From Thalassia testudinum (taxonomy: Eukaryota > Streptophyta > Magnoliopsida > Alismatales > Hydrocharitaceae), in contig JAZHRO010000056.1 of the NCBI GenBank assembly GCA_037157565.1, positions 31,495,501 through 31,559,500 on the forward strand: a stretch of DNA of 64,000 nucleotides, written 5' to 3'. Shown in pieces: positions 34,230 through 46,240 of the stretch (position 1 is the stretch's first letter; each line of letters begins with the position of its first letter). The translations under genes and the position numbers were made by a program. The notes under the pieces were generated by a model, which saw nothing but the letters and a program-made list of their open reading frames with translations, ran no database searches and was not told where the DNA came from.

Positions 34230-36286
34230 ATGGAAAATCAAACTTGGTCCTCTAACCCGCATGCTAATTTTTCTTTCCCCTATTTTTCCACCCAGGAGCT
34301 ACTTAATCAGGCCCCTCCACCTAATCTCTACTCTATCATGGCTCAGCTACAACTTAAGCAACAACAGTTGCATAAGGATTTAACAAACCTAGCCAACCAA
34401 GGGAGTCCTGCCACACTTGCCTAACTCCACACATTCCACATCTCACCCCTTTTAACACCCGCAAGAGAGAAAATCTGCATAAATCCTATGCTGAGTATAA
34501 TTATTATTCTAAGGCTTTCTATGGTTCAACAGGGAATTATGTTTATCCCAATCATCACCCCACCCAAAATGTCCCTACTTTCCAAGAGAAATTGAAAATT
34601 TCCTCTAATGGGGAGAATTATCCGACTCACTCCTGGACCAATCCGATTCCACACCAACAACAGAACCCGTTTGGAGGGTATGGTTCAAATCAGACTTATC
34701 AATCTGGGCAATCTCAAGAAGACATTAATAACCAGATGATGAAAACTCTACAGGAGTTACAAAGAAAAACAAAGGAAACAACCCGTCTTATTAACAATCT
34801 CAATGATCAAATTGGGGATATTCCGACTCAAAGACCTGTAGGACACTCACCATCCCAACCCACACCAAACTTTATTAATCACAGGAACCAACACTCGGGT
34901 GGATACCAACATCAGAACCGCGCAATTCAGCCTCCTATTAACCCAATATCGTAGCACCAGCCCAGTTTCTATCAACATCAGGCCCCTCCACCTCCTCCCA
35001 ATGATCACCAAGCTGCGTATGCAGAGACTTTAAGGAGTGAGGAAACCACCATGGATTTAACGTCTTCACATTCAAATGGTGAAACTGATTCTCAACCAAT
35101 GCAGATTGACTCCCCTAACCTCAATAAGGAAGAAGAAAAACAAATCCCAAAAACACTTGATTTAAACCATATTTCCCACTCTTAAAAACTTCAATCCAAC
35201 AATCCAAAATTAGAGCCCGTTGACCACAATCCTTTGGACTTATTTGAGAAAGTCGAGAGGAATATTCCCTTTCTAGATTCTCCCCATGCCTCAAAAAATT
35301 TACTTCAAAAGGGCATGATCAGAATCTAGAAAGGTTGGTCCTTTCAAAGACAGCCAGCTTAGTTTTTCACAGCACGCTGCCTTTCACAAAAAAGGACCAA
35401 GGCACATCACTCATCTCAGTTGTCATAACTGACACCATTTTTTTTCGCACCCCTCTTGACTTAGGTACCTCTAGTAATCTCATCCCCCCTGTCTTATTTG
35501 AGGAATTTCGATTTAGTGATTTAAAACCTACTAAGGTTCAATTTCAACTGGAAGACCAATCTACCATTCAACCATGGGGAGTTGTTGAGGATAGTATCAT
35601 CAAGGTCTAGAATTGTCTATTTCTGGTAAATTTTCTGGTCCTTGACATAGAGGTACCTAAGGCTCTCATTAATGCCATCCTTGGAAGACCTTTTCTGATT
35701 ATGGCAACAGTTAATATCAATTCTCATTATGGGAAAATGAATATAAGTTGCAGTAACCAGACCTTCTCATTAGATTTATTCAAGCTTCCAAGAGGTCCAT
35801 TGATCACAAAATTTTTGAGGACACTGATAATAAAATGGAAGCAGTATTTGAGAAGTCTATGTTGATCAAATCTCATTCACCTTTGACCACTATTGATCCA
35901 GATTTTATTGATTCTTATTTTAAGGATAATTATGTGGTCCAAGACTTTCCAGATCAACTAGGGTTTGACTTCCCCCTTTTCATCTTCCTGATTTTTCATC
36001 AAAAACATCCACACTAACTTCACCCACCCTACATCTCATTGACTCCATTCCCCATCCCTTTCCAATGGACCTATCACCTGACCCACTAGAGTCTGGCATT
36101 TTACATGCACTTAAACCATGGCCAGATCTGGGTCATTTTTCCATTTCTCTATTTTATTTTGATCCCTTTATTTTTACAACTCATCCTTTTAGGGATCTTG
36201 AGGAAGACACTTTTATTAAAGACATTCAAGTGTTCAACCTTTTACATGATTTTCCATCTTCCGTGCATACCTTCACACCCGGCTGA
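34230..36286 (+). pseudogene. Athila-type gag tail and aspartic protease, broken; pol deleted
   Basis: The first segment (34230-34421) includes LKQQQLHKDLTNLANQ. After a frame change, 34592-34951 reads YPTHSWTNPIPHQQQ (compare NPGWRNHPNFAW in E) and a coiled-coil-like TLQELQRKTKETTRLINNL. Then come SYAETLRSEETT-type sequence, FEKVERNIPFLD, and the protease at 35335-35700 with active-site LDLGTSSNLIP and the flap-side ILGRPFLIMA. In-frame stops are near 34952, 35182, 35327 and 35608. The gag core (FFP..RTNALR) is absent. After the protease, low-complexity coding-like segments reach 36286 without RT or integrase. The protein would have lacked capsid function. Confidence 0.75.
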
Positions 36287-36307
36287 ATGGCGTAAAAGAT
36301 AGCATTG

Positions 36308-36325
36308 GATGGGAGGTAACCCATC
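36308..36325 (+). other. Post-coding hairpin GATGGG/CCCATC, B
   Basis: GATGGG-AGGTAA-CCCATC, a perfect 6-bp stem 22 bases after the last open frame. The counterpart in E (53614-53631, minus) has stem GTTGGG/CCCAAC. Confidence 0.65.
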
Positions 36326-36421
36326 ATTTTTTTCCTACTTTCCTTTTTTCTTCTTTTTCCAAGTTTTGATCATCCTAAACCGGACTGTTCTTCACTAAGG
36401 TGATCCCTTTTCTCTCCTAAT

Positions 36422-36458
36422 GCATGAGGACATTGCATATCTTAAGCATGGGGGGGTG
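36422..36458 (+). other. Internal hairpin plus G-run motif (B copy)
   Basis: GCATGAGGACATTGC (36422-36436) followed by GCATGGGGGGGTG (36446-36458). It lies 1.25 kb upstream of the 3' LTR. Confidence 0.65.
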
Positions 36459-36542
36459 ATTTTAAAATTTGATGATCGATTTAGGATTTTCAAAACCTAA
36501 AAACATGCATTTTTCTTTAGTTTATTTCTTGCTTGCATACCC

Positions 36543-36580
<38 letters not shown>

Positions 36581-37670
36581 ATGTTGAAAACTTTTTTAGG
36601 AAAAATTTTGAAATTAGGACTAAGGTTGAAAAACTCACTTTTGGTACAATGGGATTTAATCTTTAACAAACTAGGGATGAGGATGCAGATCTGATCATTA
36701 GAATTTCAGGATCTATTTTAGACTAGATCAGATATCCTTCTCTAAAATTCCACCTGAACTCTTGATAGTTCAGGTGACTTGATCCTATTTTGTAATGTGG
36801 AAAGTATTTGGCTTAGTCTCTGATTCAAAAACTTGCATTTCTTGAAGAACTTCTTGTGTCAATTTTCACACACAAGCCAACACTTAAAAACAACTAAAAA
36901 TTAGAAAAGCTCCCTTGTTTGGACTCAGTAAAAGTTTGAAGCAGATCATTGGTTTGAGTTCCTACCGTCGAGAAGGAGGAAAATGCCCCATTTGAGGATG
37001 CGATGACAACATGTTACCGCCTCGGTGCTACTCCATATCTATATTTCATATCTTTAGACAGAGCATTAAAGTGCATTTTAGCAACTCAAGTGTATTGGAC
37101 AGTGTTCTACCTATAGTGTCAGAGCAAGAGCTTGAGTTTGCTTGGAGCACCCCTTTACACTGCATTGTGTTTTGGGGTTGAGAGCTCCTGGTTGGTGTCA
37201 TGGATAGTGCTATCCCGAAGTACTGGCACCAGAGCCCCCTCGAGGATTGGTAATGGGAATGATGATCCCAACACATCTGTTGTAAGACTAAGCTAAAACT
37301 AAGCATGGGGGAGAAAAAAAAAGTAATAATAAATAAATTAACACGCCCTTATAAATGTTGGCTTTTCACAGGCACGGACAAAAGGTTTTAAAGGATTTTG
37401 CAAGCTGCGAATCAGATTCATGAGCTAGAAATATCCTAAAAGCAAAAATTTAGTGTCATCTGAATTAACAAGGGGTCAATTTGTGAAATTTCTGGAGGAT
37501 ATATTGATCCCATTTTGTCTAATGGTTGGATCAGAAACAAATCCCGATGTTTTTCTTTAACAAATCTCGTACCTCCTGTGTTTAGATAAACCAAGGTCCC
37601 TTAATCTCTTTCTCCTCAAAAGTCAAAAAAATTAGATTTTCCAAAAATTCTATTTTCCAAAAAATTAAAG
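36459..37670 (+). other. 3' non-coding region of B
   Basis: No coding recognised. Includes a poly-A plus (AT)n microsatellite at 36543-36580. Confidence 0.6.
36543..36580. repeat. A-run followed by (AT)n microsatellite
   Basis: Fifteen A residues, then about twelve AT units. Simple-sequence repeat inside B. Confidence 0.9.
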
Positions 37671-37708
37671 TTTTGCTAAGAGACTATCAAAAGATAAGCA
37701 TGAGGGTG
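37671..37708 (+). other. Polypurine module of B
   Basis: TTTTGCTAAGAGACTATCAAAA forms an imperfect hairpin (one mismatch in an eight-pair stem). It is followed by GATAAGCATGAGGGTG, directly abutting the LTR start at 37709. Confidence 0.7.
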
Positions 37709-39944
37709 TGATAAATGCTAGTTTGTCATTATTCTTATGCATTAAAATAAACCTAGCTCTTAAGATTTTACTCTACAAATGGGTTTTTGGGCTACATTTT
37801 GGCATTAATTAGGTTAGGCATGCATTGCAATTTTTATTGTCTTTTTGATATGTTTTTGTGAGTGTTAGGGATGAACAGATATACAGATCCCTAAAACCTA
37901 GCACTCAAGAAGGCAACTGGTGAAGGAAAAGCTCTCACCAGCTGGAACTCAGCTTGATCCAGCTCACCATAGTAGGAATTCAGCTCACCTGAATTAGGGT
38001 TAGCTCATCCTAGCTCCATTCAGCTCATCTCAGCAGAATGGAAGCTCAAGAGAGTTCATCTTAGCTCACCCTAGCTCAAGTCAGCTCAGATCCAGCTCAA
38101 CCTAGTTGAGTCTAGCTCATTTTAGCTCCCACTAGTCCACAGGGAGTTATAGCTAGCTCAGCTAAGTTGACTGGAGTTCACCCCAACTCAGGTCCAGCTA
38201 CATCCAGCTCCACTCAACTCCAGCCAGCTGAAGATGACTTCATTCCAGCTTAGGAAGCTCAAGTCCAACTCTCGGGGACTCAGCTTAGCCCAACTTAGTT
38301 GAGCTAAGCTACCTTAGCTGCCTCAACCAGCTTGATCCTCCTCGGGAGCACCAAACCCAGCTCACCTCAGCTCATTATGGTAGAAGCCAGCTAGCTTTAG
38401 CTTGGCTTAGCAGCTAGCAAAGAACGAGCAGGCTAAGCTAGCTAGAGTAGCTCCATGCCAGCCACTTCAGCAGCTACCAGCTCCAGTTCAATCTCCAGAC
38501 TTCTCCTCCTCACCTCCTCTCTTCAAACCCTAGCTCCAATATCTCCTCGTCTACTCCATAGCTAGCTAAGCTAGCTTAGCTTAGCTAGCAACCAACTCCT
38601 TGGCCATCCACCACCTTCAACTCAACCCTAGCTAGCTCCACCAACTTAAGCCCTACCTAAGCTAACTATCCTACTCCAAGTTGGCGCCACCACTTAGCCA
38701 CCTCTTCACCCCATCATCACCACCAAAAGGCACCAATTTTGGCACCAAAACCTAACACTAACTACCCCCCTTTTTGGCGCCAACATCCACCCCCACCCCC
38801 TCATCCACCATACACCTAACCCTACAACCCATCCTAGCCACCCACCTAACCCTCCTTCTAGAACCATACTTGGCGTCACCTAAGCCCCCCTTCTAGAAGC
38901 CATTTTGGCGCCAACTTCAAGAGGTGCCACCACCCATAACCACCCCCTAGGTGTCCCTTGGGTTGATGCCAATTGACCTTAGCCATAGGATTCACAACCA
39001 CCTCCATCTTCCCATCTTAGCCCTCCATTTCAAGAGTCACCTTAGCCACCTTCCTACTCTATATAAACCTACCACCTACCACCATTTTAGAGCATCCTCC
39101 ATTAGTGTGTACTTCCACCTACATCCACCTATACCTACGGCCAAGAAGAAGGAGTAGTGAAGAAGATTAAGGGGGCACATCACCCGCCCCCTTGGTGCCT
39201 TCTTCTCCCAATTTCTTCTCCCTTGTGCCATGCGAAGGAGGAGGAGCACTCCACCACTAGGAGGACGTCCAGGCAAGGAGGAGAAAGGGTGGTGCACGAC
39301 GACCCTTGAAGGAGAGCATTGAAGGTGGTATCATCCACCTTGGTGGAGCTCTCAAGGAAGGAGAAGAAGGAGGCCCTCTTTTCCAGCCAAGGAGCAGCTA
39401 GTCTTGGAGCAAGAAGACTCCCTTCTTCACCAAATTTTGAAAGAGGATTTTTGTTTCTTTTATTTCTTTTAGATTTTTTCATTTCTACTAGAAGCATTCC
39501 TCTACTTGTCTTGGAAAAGAACACAAATTCTAGTTAATCAAATTGCCTTTTTACTTTCTTTTGCAATTGTAGTTTTTGCTCTAGCGCTTGTTTCACCTCT
39601 TCTTCCTAATTACTCTAGGCCTCCACTTGCCTAGAGTGAGCTTAGGAAGAGGATATATCTATCTCTTAAGTTTTAGTTAAGTAATTATAGGTGTTAGTAC
39701 TTTCTGCCACAATTCGCATTTTGCCCTCGTCTTTTCAAAATAAAAAAATTACATATTTAAAATACCAAAAAGAAAGTTGAGATCTATTTTGTAAGCAAGA
39801 GAATTAATTTTGCACACATTTGGACTCCTTGGATGACCCTAGATACTCCCCTATCTAGGATATAAATTTAAAAGTGTATGCTAATTTGCGTGTTACAACG
39901 GCATTAAAAACTTGCTTTTATAAATCACGTGACTTTTCACATCA
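37709..39944 (+). repeat. 3' LTR of B
   Basis: Collinear with 30296-32539 and 2,236 bp long. Ends TTTTCACATCA followed by target GCTGG. AGCT-dense block at about 37925-38670. Confidence 0.93.
39060..39067 (+). promoter_or_regulatory. TATA box, 3' LTR of B
   Basis: TATATAAA, identical to the 5' LTR copy. Could drive read-out into the D LTR downstream. Confidence 0.5.
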
Positions 39945-39949
39945 GCTGG

Positions 39950-40958
39950 CGAGGAGCGAATGATCGAGACAAAGGTAGAGAACCTCTCAATTTAATTGTT
40001 GGGAGATTGTCAGAAGGAGATAGAGGGCATCGCCGGAGCGCAAGCGTTGTTGGTCAGAGAGGAAGAAGAGAGAGGGCTTTCGGCTGATTTTGTGAGCTTG
40101 CCACCAGTCATCAGTGGCACGTTGAGGCACAAAAGATAGCTTTAAATGGTAGGGGATCCTCTTATGAGTGATCTCTTCAAATTTAGAGTAATTCCTCCTC
40201 AGATTGGAGGAGAAATCTTTTATTGAAGAATGGCAATTTGGGATAGGGATGTTGTTCGCACGATAATGGTAGTAGCAACCAAAATGCAAAGATGACAAGA
40301 ATGTTAGGGACCTAATTGCAAGAACTTGAAACTTAGGGGCTTGAATGTCAGAAATAGAGACTTTAGGGACTAAATTGCAAACTTGATCAAGATGGACTCT
40401 AATTGGGCAAAAATTTTGGTTTCAACCTAATTTGAACCCAAGGAATCTAATGGTGAACTTGGTTTTGAGCTTTGACCAAGTTTGGTTAGGTAAATTGCAT
40501 AGAAACCCAAATTAGGGAAGATTCCCATCTAAAACCCTATTCAAAGTCAAAATGGGTTAAGGAGGTCAAACCAAGGGTACCAAACCTCTTAGAATATTTT
40601 CTACAAAGCTTAAGAGGTTTAGATGAATTTTATCTTAACCAGAATTTCTCTAATTCAAGCGGAGTTGATAATTATGGTTTTGTGTACTTCTCAGAATGTG
40701 TGAAACTCTTTTTTTGTCAATGTTGACTCTCTTTTAGTCTTTAATGCTCAATTGACCTCTAATTAGCCCCTGAGTAAACCCGTGGTTACTCTGCATTCAT
40801 GATGTAATGCTAAAACAACATAATTACACCTATTTTCCTATTCTCTTCTCAAAATAGATCTGAGTGGAATTATAGTCCTAAGGCAATCATTCAGGAGCAT
40901 TTATCTCTTGATTCCAACTAATTCAAGTTAGTTATGAAAAATGATGGAATTACCATCA
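39950..40958 (-). repeat. D 5' LTR, segment 1 (LTR start)
   Basis: The minus strand starts TGATGG at 40958 and matches the first 900 bp of C1. A 103-codon minus frame at 39987-40298 is LTR sequence without a recognised domain. Confidence 0.78.
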
Positions 40959-41915
40959 GTGCTCCCACTTGCAGCGCATGAACGTGTAGTAGTGCACAAC
41001 ATAGCACACTATGCGCTACCGGCTGACAAGGCACGAAGGATTGAGGGCCATCAGATTTTGATCTAACAGCTAATGATCGCATGGAGCTGCACTTTGAAAT
41101 CACGCTGAGTGTGTGCATCAAGTGTCATCATGACACGTGGCTTAGTCGTGACCCCTGATCATGTGCCCATTGCTTGTTGAGAACGTGTGCTACTGTGCAT
41201 GTAATCAGGTGTCGAATCGTGTGTCCATGCCTCACACGACGTGGCAGCTTCAGCGTCGTACGATGGTAATCGAATGGCCTGATTTGCAATTCGCATTCAC
41301 GTCTAGAGACACCTATGCGAGTTTCAAACACTTGTTGTTTCCTTAAGGAACTTGTGACTTCACCGCTGCAATATGGGCATTCTTGTAATGTTGGATGAGC
41401 ATCTGAGCACCTCGTGTACTTGCAGTCTCAACAGTTGGAGGTGAATCCAATGATCAAGATTGCTTGAGCCATGCCTCTTTATAGAGCAGAAGGCATAGAT
41501 TGAGCTCCTCTTAGCCATTGGATGAAGATCCAATGGCTGAGAATCAACGACGTAAATGAAGAGGGAGGTAGCGGTGTCCCAGGGCGGCTTGGATGATGCC
41601 ATGTGGCATCATACGGGCCGTCCATCTTCAGATGGTTGTAGAGGATGCTACAGTTGTTGGATCAAACTAATTTTCGCACTAATTGGTTGCGATCATCGAT
41701 TTAGATCCATCTGTGCAGTTGGATTCATATGAAGCTTTGAAATATATCTCCTTGTCACCTGGTCACAATAATACATGACTTAATATACAATTTACATAAG
41801 TTATCCTAAATGCAATGTGATGAATGCCATGCATTATTTACAATGTCAAATGCATCTATGTGCTTAGGAACATGCATGAATAGGCAATTTAAGATAAGTA
41901 AATGTGTCTACATCA
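40959..41915 (-). repeat. 3' LTR of A2 (partial)
   Basis: Starts TGATGTAGACAC at 41915 on the minus strand and matches 46240-45280. Truncated where D begins. Confidence 0.83.
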
Positions 41916-41952
41916 CACCCCTAAGCCTATCTTTTGCTAGTCCTTAGAAAAA
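41916..41952 (-). other. Polypurine module of A2
   Basis: On the minus strand the hairpin arms TTTTTCTAA and CTAGCAAAA around GGA (41932-41952, two weak pairs) are followed by GATAGGCTTAGGGGTG next to the LTR start. Confidence 0.65.
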
Positions 41953-43081
41953 CTAAATGCTATGTATAAGACAGAATTAGGTTCCGATCACTTAAGTGTA
42001 ACTTGTTAATCAACAAAAAGAAATTTCTACTCAAGACCTAACTATGAAGGCTCAATAACACCTGGGTGTTTGCCAAAATACAAACCACCCAAGTCATTGC
42101 CTTATTCCACATAGAAGCAAATATTTTTCTCTCTTAATTTTTTTTTATTTTTGAGTTTAGAGTTTCAGGGCAACATTCTACGCCTACCCAACTCACCCAA
42201 GACTCGAAAAGAACTCTAAGTTCTAAGCATCTTAATATGAAAAAGCTATAGACTCACTAAGTGACAATTAGAATGGACTTTACGTTTTTACTAACCCTAG
42301 GTGACCTAAAAATTTATGCCTAAAGGTTAATCTTTCCGACCAGTAGCTTTCTTCCTACTTTTATTTTAATGGGGTTAACACAAGGGTGAACCCAGTGTAT
42401 ATCTTCCCAATTTATTCTACTTCCCTCTTCTTCCTAAGTATTTAGGAATTATTTATGCATTTTGTGAGCTGTCCTCTGGATAACCGATCAATGGGGCATC
42501 AATCCCATGGCAACTTGCTAGTCATACTAATGTGGTGAAGTGTAGCTTTTTTTCATTCTATTTTTCTCTATTTTTTTGTTCCTGAGTAGGTGGCATCCCT
42601 ATTCTAAGATTTACCTAAAGGCAGCAGTAAAAGAAAATGGTCTTGTGGTTAGGCTTTGGACAACCGGCCAATGGGGCATCAAACCCATGACAACTTGCCA
42701 GTTATACCACCCTAGAAACTTCATTAGCTACATATTTTTTGTTAAAATCGTTGAAAAGATGAGTCACTGCAAATAGTGTGTAGATGCTTTAAACTTAGAG
42801 TCCTCCCAAAATCGAGGGCAGGTTGACAAGTCGCATATTTATCACCCCAAATTATTAGCCAAATTAACATGAACTTATAGTGTTGAGGACTCGAGAAATA
42901 GGTCCACATTTCAGTGGACACTCAGGCTAATTAAGCTCGAAGACCTGAAGAGTCTATGTATTCGGGCCCTAAAGTATCGTATCATAAGGTTAACAAATTT
43001 CTAATGGTTAAGTTCAATGTAATCTTGGGTAGGGTAGGAATTATAATCAGTATATCCTTCTTGATTGTAGATCATGTTGGG
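41953..43081 (-). other. A2 3' body
   Basis: Non-coding, collinear with A1 24890-25192 and 26895-27577. It supplies the uninterrupted target for the A1 solo LTR near 42710. Confidence 0.65.
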
Positions 43082-43372
43082 TTACTCAACAAAGGGTGAA
43101 AATCTATACTTGATGTAGGCGTGAGAAGGATAATAATCATAATCTTGATGTCCAAGGTTAGACCTTAGACATTGAGGTCTAGAATTGAATCCCCAATCCG
43201 AGTTATCCCAAATAGTAGATGGTTGAGTATAGGTCAGGTCAGGATAAAAATCATCATATTGGGGATAAGAAGTGGATGGAGAAGAGTGGAAGTGTGGGTG
43301 TGGTGTAGAAGAATACATGGTGAAGTAGGAGGGAAAAATAGAGGAGAGAAAGGTGCCCTGCAGTACAATCAA
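43082..43372 (-). pseudogene. Orphan ORF remnant of A2
   Basis: A 96-codon open frame beginning upstream of a Met that aligns with the A1 Met at 22960. It is rich in Tyr, Pro, Ser and His, with DDFYPDLTYTQPS and WDNSDWGFNSRPQ, and stays open where A1 has stops. The rest of the A1 ORF is deleted here. Function unknown. The shared frame in two diverged copies suggests past coding. Confidence 0.45.
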
Positions 43373-44513
43373 ACCAAACCTGTCATTAAGTGAGTAGCCT
43401 TAAGACCTACAAACTCTCGGAACCTATCTTGAGATGAAAGAAACTATTCAATCTACTTCTATCCAGTCAATCCAACCAATTAAAGGGAGGGATTGGGGAG
43501 AAGGTTCTTCCTTTGGCTTGTACCTTTGGTTCCTTTGATAACCCCCAACCATGGTAATTTGACACTCCCTAACTAGACATTAGATGGACCGATAAAAGCA
43601 GATTAATCGAAAAAAATCTCAATTGGAGTCCCATAGACCGAGTTAATCCTTAAAGCCAACATCTACTCAGTTTTAATTAGGCTTGGGATGATTGTGCTCT
43701 TGGAATATGATGGGCCCTTAAGATGGGTTGTGCCCTTAAAGATCAGTTAATATGTGTGTGCATGCACAACCAGGGTTTTCAAGCAAGATTATTAAACATG
43801 TGGTGGATTTTAAAGTTCAAATCTTGCTTAGTAGCTTTTAGGGTTTAATCTTTTGGTATATTCAATTAATGTTTAGTGGAACACTGCAAGTTTTTAAAGC
43901 ACCTGTGTTTATATATTCCTTTAAAATCAAAAATAATGTGGAGTGTTTGGTTCAGCCCTAAAAATTGAATCCTACGAGACAAGCTACTGATGCATCACTT
44001 TAATCTTAAGTGGTGCAGCCCAAACATCTCAATCAATTGGCCTATTCTCACCACAGATTAAGGCACATAATATCTTAACCTAATTAGATTTCTACTCACT
44101 TATGTGTATTAAGTTGAAGTGTACTGAGTCAATAAGTCAAATCCCAGTTAAGTGGTAGAATCAAAGTGATTATGTGCCTTAGGATGAGAATTTATCGGTG
44201 TTTAAGGTGTGTCACTTTTAGCTTAATCCCACATGTCAGATCATTATATTTTTAAATATGCGAGGGTGAGTTGGAGTAAGTGGCAAACAAACAACCAATT
44301 TATAGCCTAAGGTTTATGTGAACTTTTAGGTTGATTTGGGTTTGAGTTATTTATATGATGGAACAAAATCTAGGGGGTAGGTGGTGGGGATACACTTATA
44401 GATCCTTCAGCCTACCTCACATCAGTATCTGCAATCATAGCAAGATCAGAGAAAATGTGAGATAAAAGTTCAGTAAGGCAAAAAATGCGGGAAAAAACCA
44501 AAGAGCATTGCCT
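43373..44513 (-). other. Leader of A2
   Basis: Non-coding. Matches A1 20386-20740 and 22748-22959, thereby bracketing the copia insertion of A1. Confidence 0.6.
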
Positions 44514-44530
44514 CCCCTATAATGGTGCCA
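44514..44530 (-). other. Eroded tRNA-Asp primer-binding site, A2
   Basis: The minus strand reads TGGCACCATTATAGGGG, five mismatches to the tRNA-Asp complement, four of them transitions. TTT spacer to the LTR end at 44534. Confidence 0.7.
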
Positions 44531-44533
44531 AAA

Positions 44534-46240
44534 TGATTAACAAGATTTTGCGCACGAAAAATCGAGTTTACAAACTCGTCATTGTAGTTGCATAGAAATC
44601 CGCTAATCAAATAATTTTATAACTAAAACTTGAAGTGAGTTCCAGGTCGAATACGGGGAGGTGAACATTTTATTTAAAGCCACATTTGAATTTATTTCTC
44701 TAAGCAGAGTAGTTGGTTGAAATTAATCTACGCGAGCTATTCTACAAAAGGAATAAATAATAGAAGACAAAGAAAGAATAATACAAAGAAAGAGTGAGAA
44801 TGATTATCTCACAAAATGGAGAAATGTCTATTACAACTAATCTCAAAATATAAAGCTACACTAGAAAGTGATAAAAAGATAGAATGAGATGAGGAAATCC
44901 ACCTCCACGGCTACTTGGGGGATGACTCGCTTTGACAACGCTTAGACGAAGGTGTTGAGAGGTTAGATGCAGAAGAATAGACCTAGAGAAAGGAGGGCAG
45001 GGTAGGACAACGTCACGGTGAGGATCTACTTTTCGAACGTGGTGATAAGACAACCACGGGATGCTCCACGAATGGGGATGAGAATGCGGGAAAAAATTAT
45101 TCTTATAACTCTAGAGGGGCATCCTGTGCTTGGGACGAGCTCCTTAGAGCTTTGGAGGAGGTGAGGAAGAGGTAGGAAGAGATGAAGAGGAAACAAGGGG
45201 GTCATAGGGGTATTTATAGGGTCATGGAGGCATGTGCAAAATCATTTGGCATGCAAGGGTGTAATGGTCACGCGCATGACATGCTCCTACGCTCAGCACA
45301 CCTGCACGTAGTAGCGCATAGCGTAGCACACTACACGCTACCTGCTAGCGAGACACGAAGGATTGAGGGCTGCTGGATTTTGATCTAACAACTGATGATC
45401 ACGATAAGCCACGCTTTGAAATCATGCTAAGCGCATGTATGAAGAGTCACCGCAACACGTGACTTAGTTGTAGCCACTGATCTCATGCCCATTACTTGTT
45501 GAGAGTGCACGCTGTTGTGTATGTGATCGGTCATCGAATCACGTGTCCGCACCTCACATAATGTGGCAGCTTCAGCTCTGTACAATGGCAATCAAATGGC
45601 TTGATTTGCAATTTGTGCTCGTGTCTAGAGACACCTCCGCAAGATTCGAACGCTGGTCGTGGCTTTAAGGAACTTGTGCCTTCACCACTGGCTATGGGTG
45701 TTCTTAAGTTGTTGGATGAGCATCTAAGGGACACTCATACATGTGATCTCAATCGTTGGATGCGAATCCAACGGTCAAGATTGCTTGAGCCATGCCTCTT
45801 TAGAGAACATAAGGCATGGATTGAGATCCTCTCAGTCGTTGGATGAAATTCCAATGGCTAGGAATCAACAGCATGGATGAAGAGGGAGGTAGTGGTGTCC
45901 CTAGGGCGGCTTGGATGATGCCACATGGCAACATCTAGGCCGTCCATCTTCAAATGCTCATAGAAGATGCTATAGATGTCAGATCGAATCGATTTTCACG
46001 TCGATGGGCTACGATCGTCGATCTGGATCCATCCGTATAATTGGATTCTTCATCTAAAGTTCCAAAATATATCACCTTATCTCTTGGCCATAATAAGATG
46101 CAAATTAATATACAGTTTACACAAGTTATCCTAAATGCAATGTGATGAATGTTATGTATTATTTACAATGTCAAATGCATCTATCTGCTTAGGAACATGT
46201 ATTAATAGGCAATTTAGGATATGTAAATGTGTCTACATCA
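44534..46240 (-). repeat. 5' LTR of A2
   Basis: Ends TTGTTAATCA at 44534 and starts TGATGTAGACAC at 46240 (minus strand). Length 1,707 bp. TATAAATA at 45211-45218 and U5 box at 44641-44660. Confidence 0.85.
45211..45218 (-). promoter_or_regulatory. TATA box of the A2 5' LTR
   Basis: The minus strand reads TATAAATA within CCCTATAAATACCCC. It is the best TATA match in the A family. Confidence 0.55.

Larger units (their letters stand above)
30296..39944 (+). mobile_element. Element B: non-autonomous Ty3 element, structurally complete
   Basis: LTRs 30296-32539 and 37709-39944, primer site 32545-32561, polypurine module 37671-37708, and a perfect target duplication GCTGG (30291-30295 and 39945-39949). 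Length 9,649 bp. The LTRs agree closely; in the first ~200 bp I count about eleven differences. The coding part (34230-36286) keeps a gag C-terminus and an aspartic protease but lacks the gag core, RT, RNase H and integrase. It has the best preserved primer site in the window and is probably among the youngest insertions. Confidence 0.93.
12424..40958 (-). mobile_element. Element D: non-autonomous Ty3 element split by several later insertions
   Basis: The body is at 12424-13718 and 16322-17678, interrupted by solo LTR C1. The primer site is at 17659-17675 (minus). The 5' LTR is 17679-18607, 29739-30295 and 39950-40958, interrupted by A1 and B; joined it is about 2.5 kb. It begins TGATGG at 40958 (minus strand) and ends GCCAACA at 17679. 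The 3' half is beyond element 1, outside the window. D appears to sit in the left LTR of A2, because at 40959 the sequence switches directly to A2 LTR. No polymerase domain is seen; the body carries an acidic orphan ORF related to that of A1. Confidence 0.78.
40959..46240 (-). mobile_element. Element A2: sister of A1, left LTR cut by D
   Basis: The 5' LTR is 44534-46240, the primer site 44514-44530, the body 41916-44513 and the 3' LTR 40959-41915 (incomplete). The missing ~750 bp of the left LTR are expected beyond D, outside the window. The body is collinear with A1 but lacks about 1.6 kb corresponding to A1 23260-24890. Its right flank is CCAAC in fragment F; the matching duplication is not in view. 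Confidence 0.83.
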
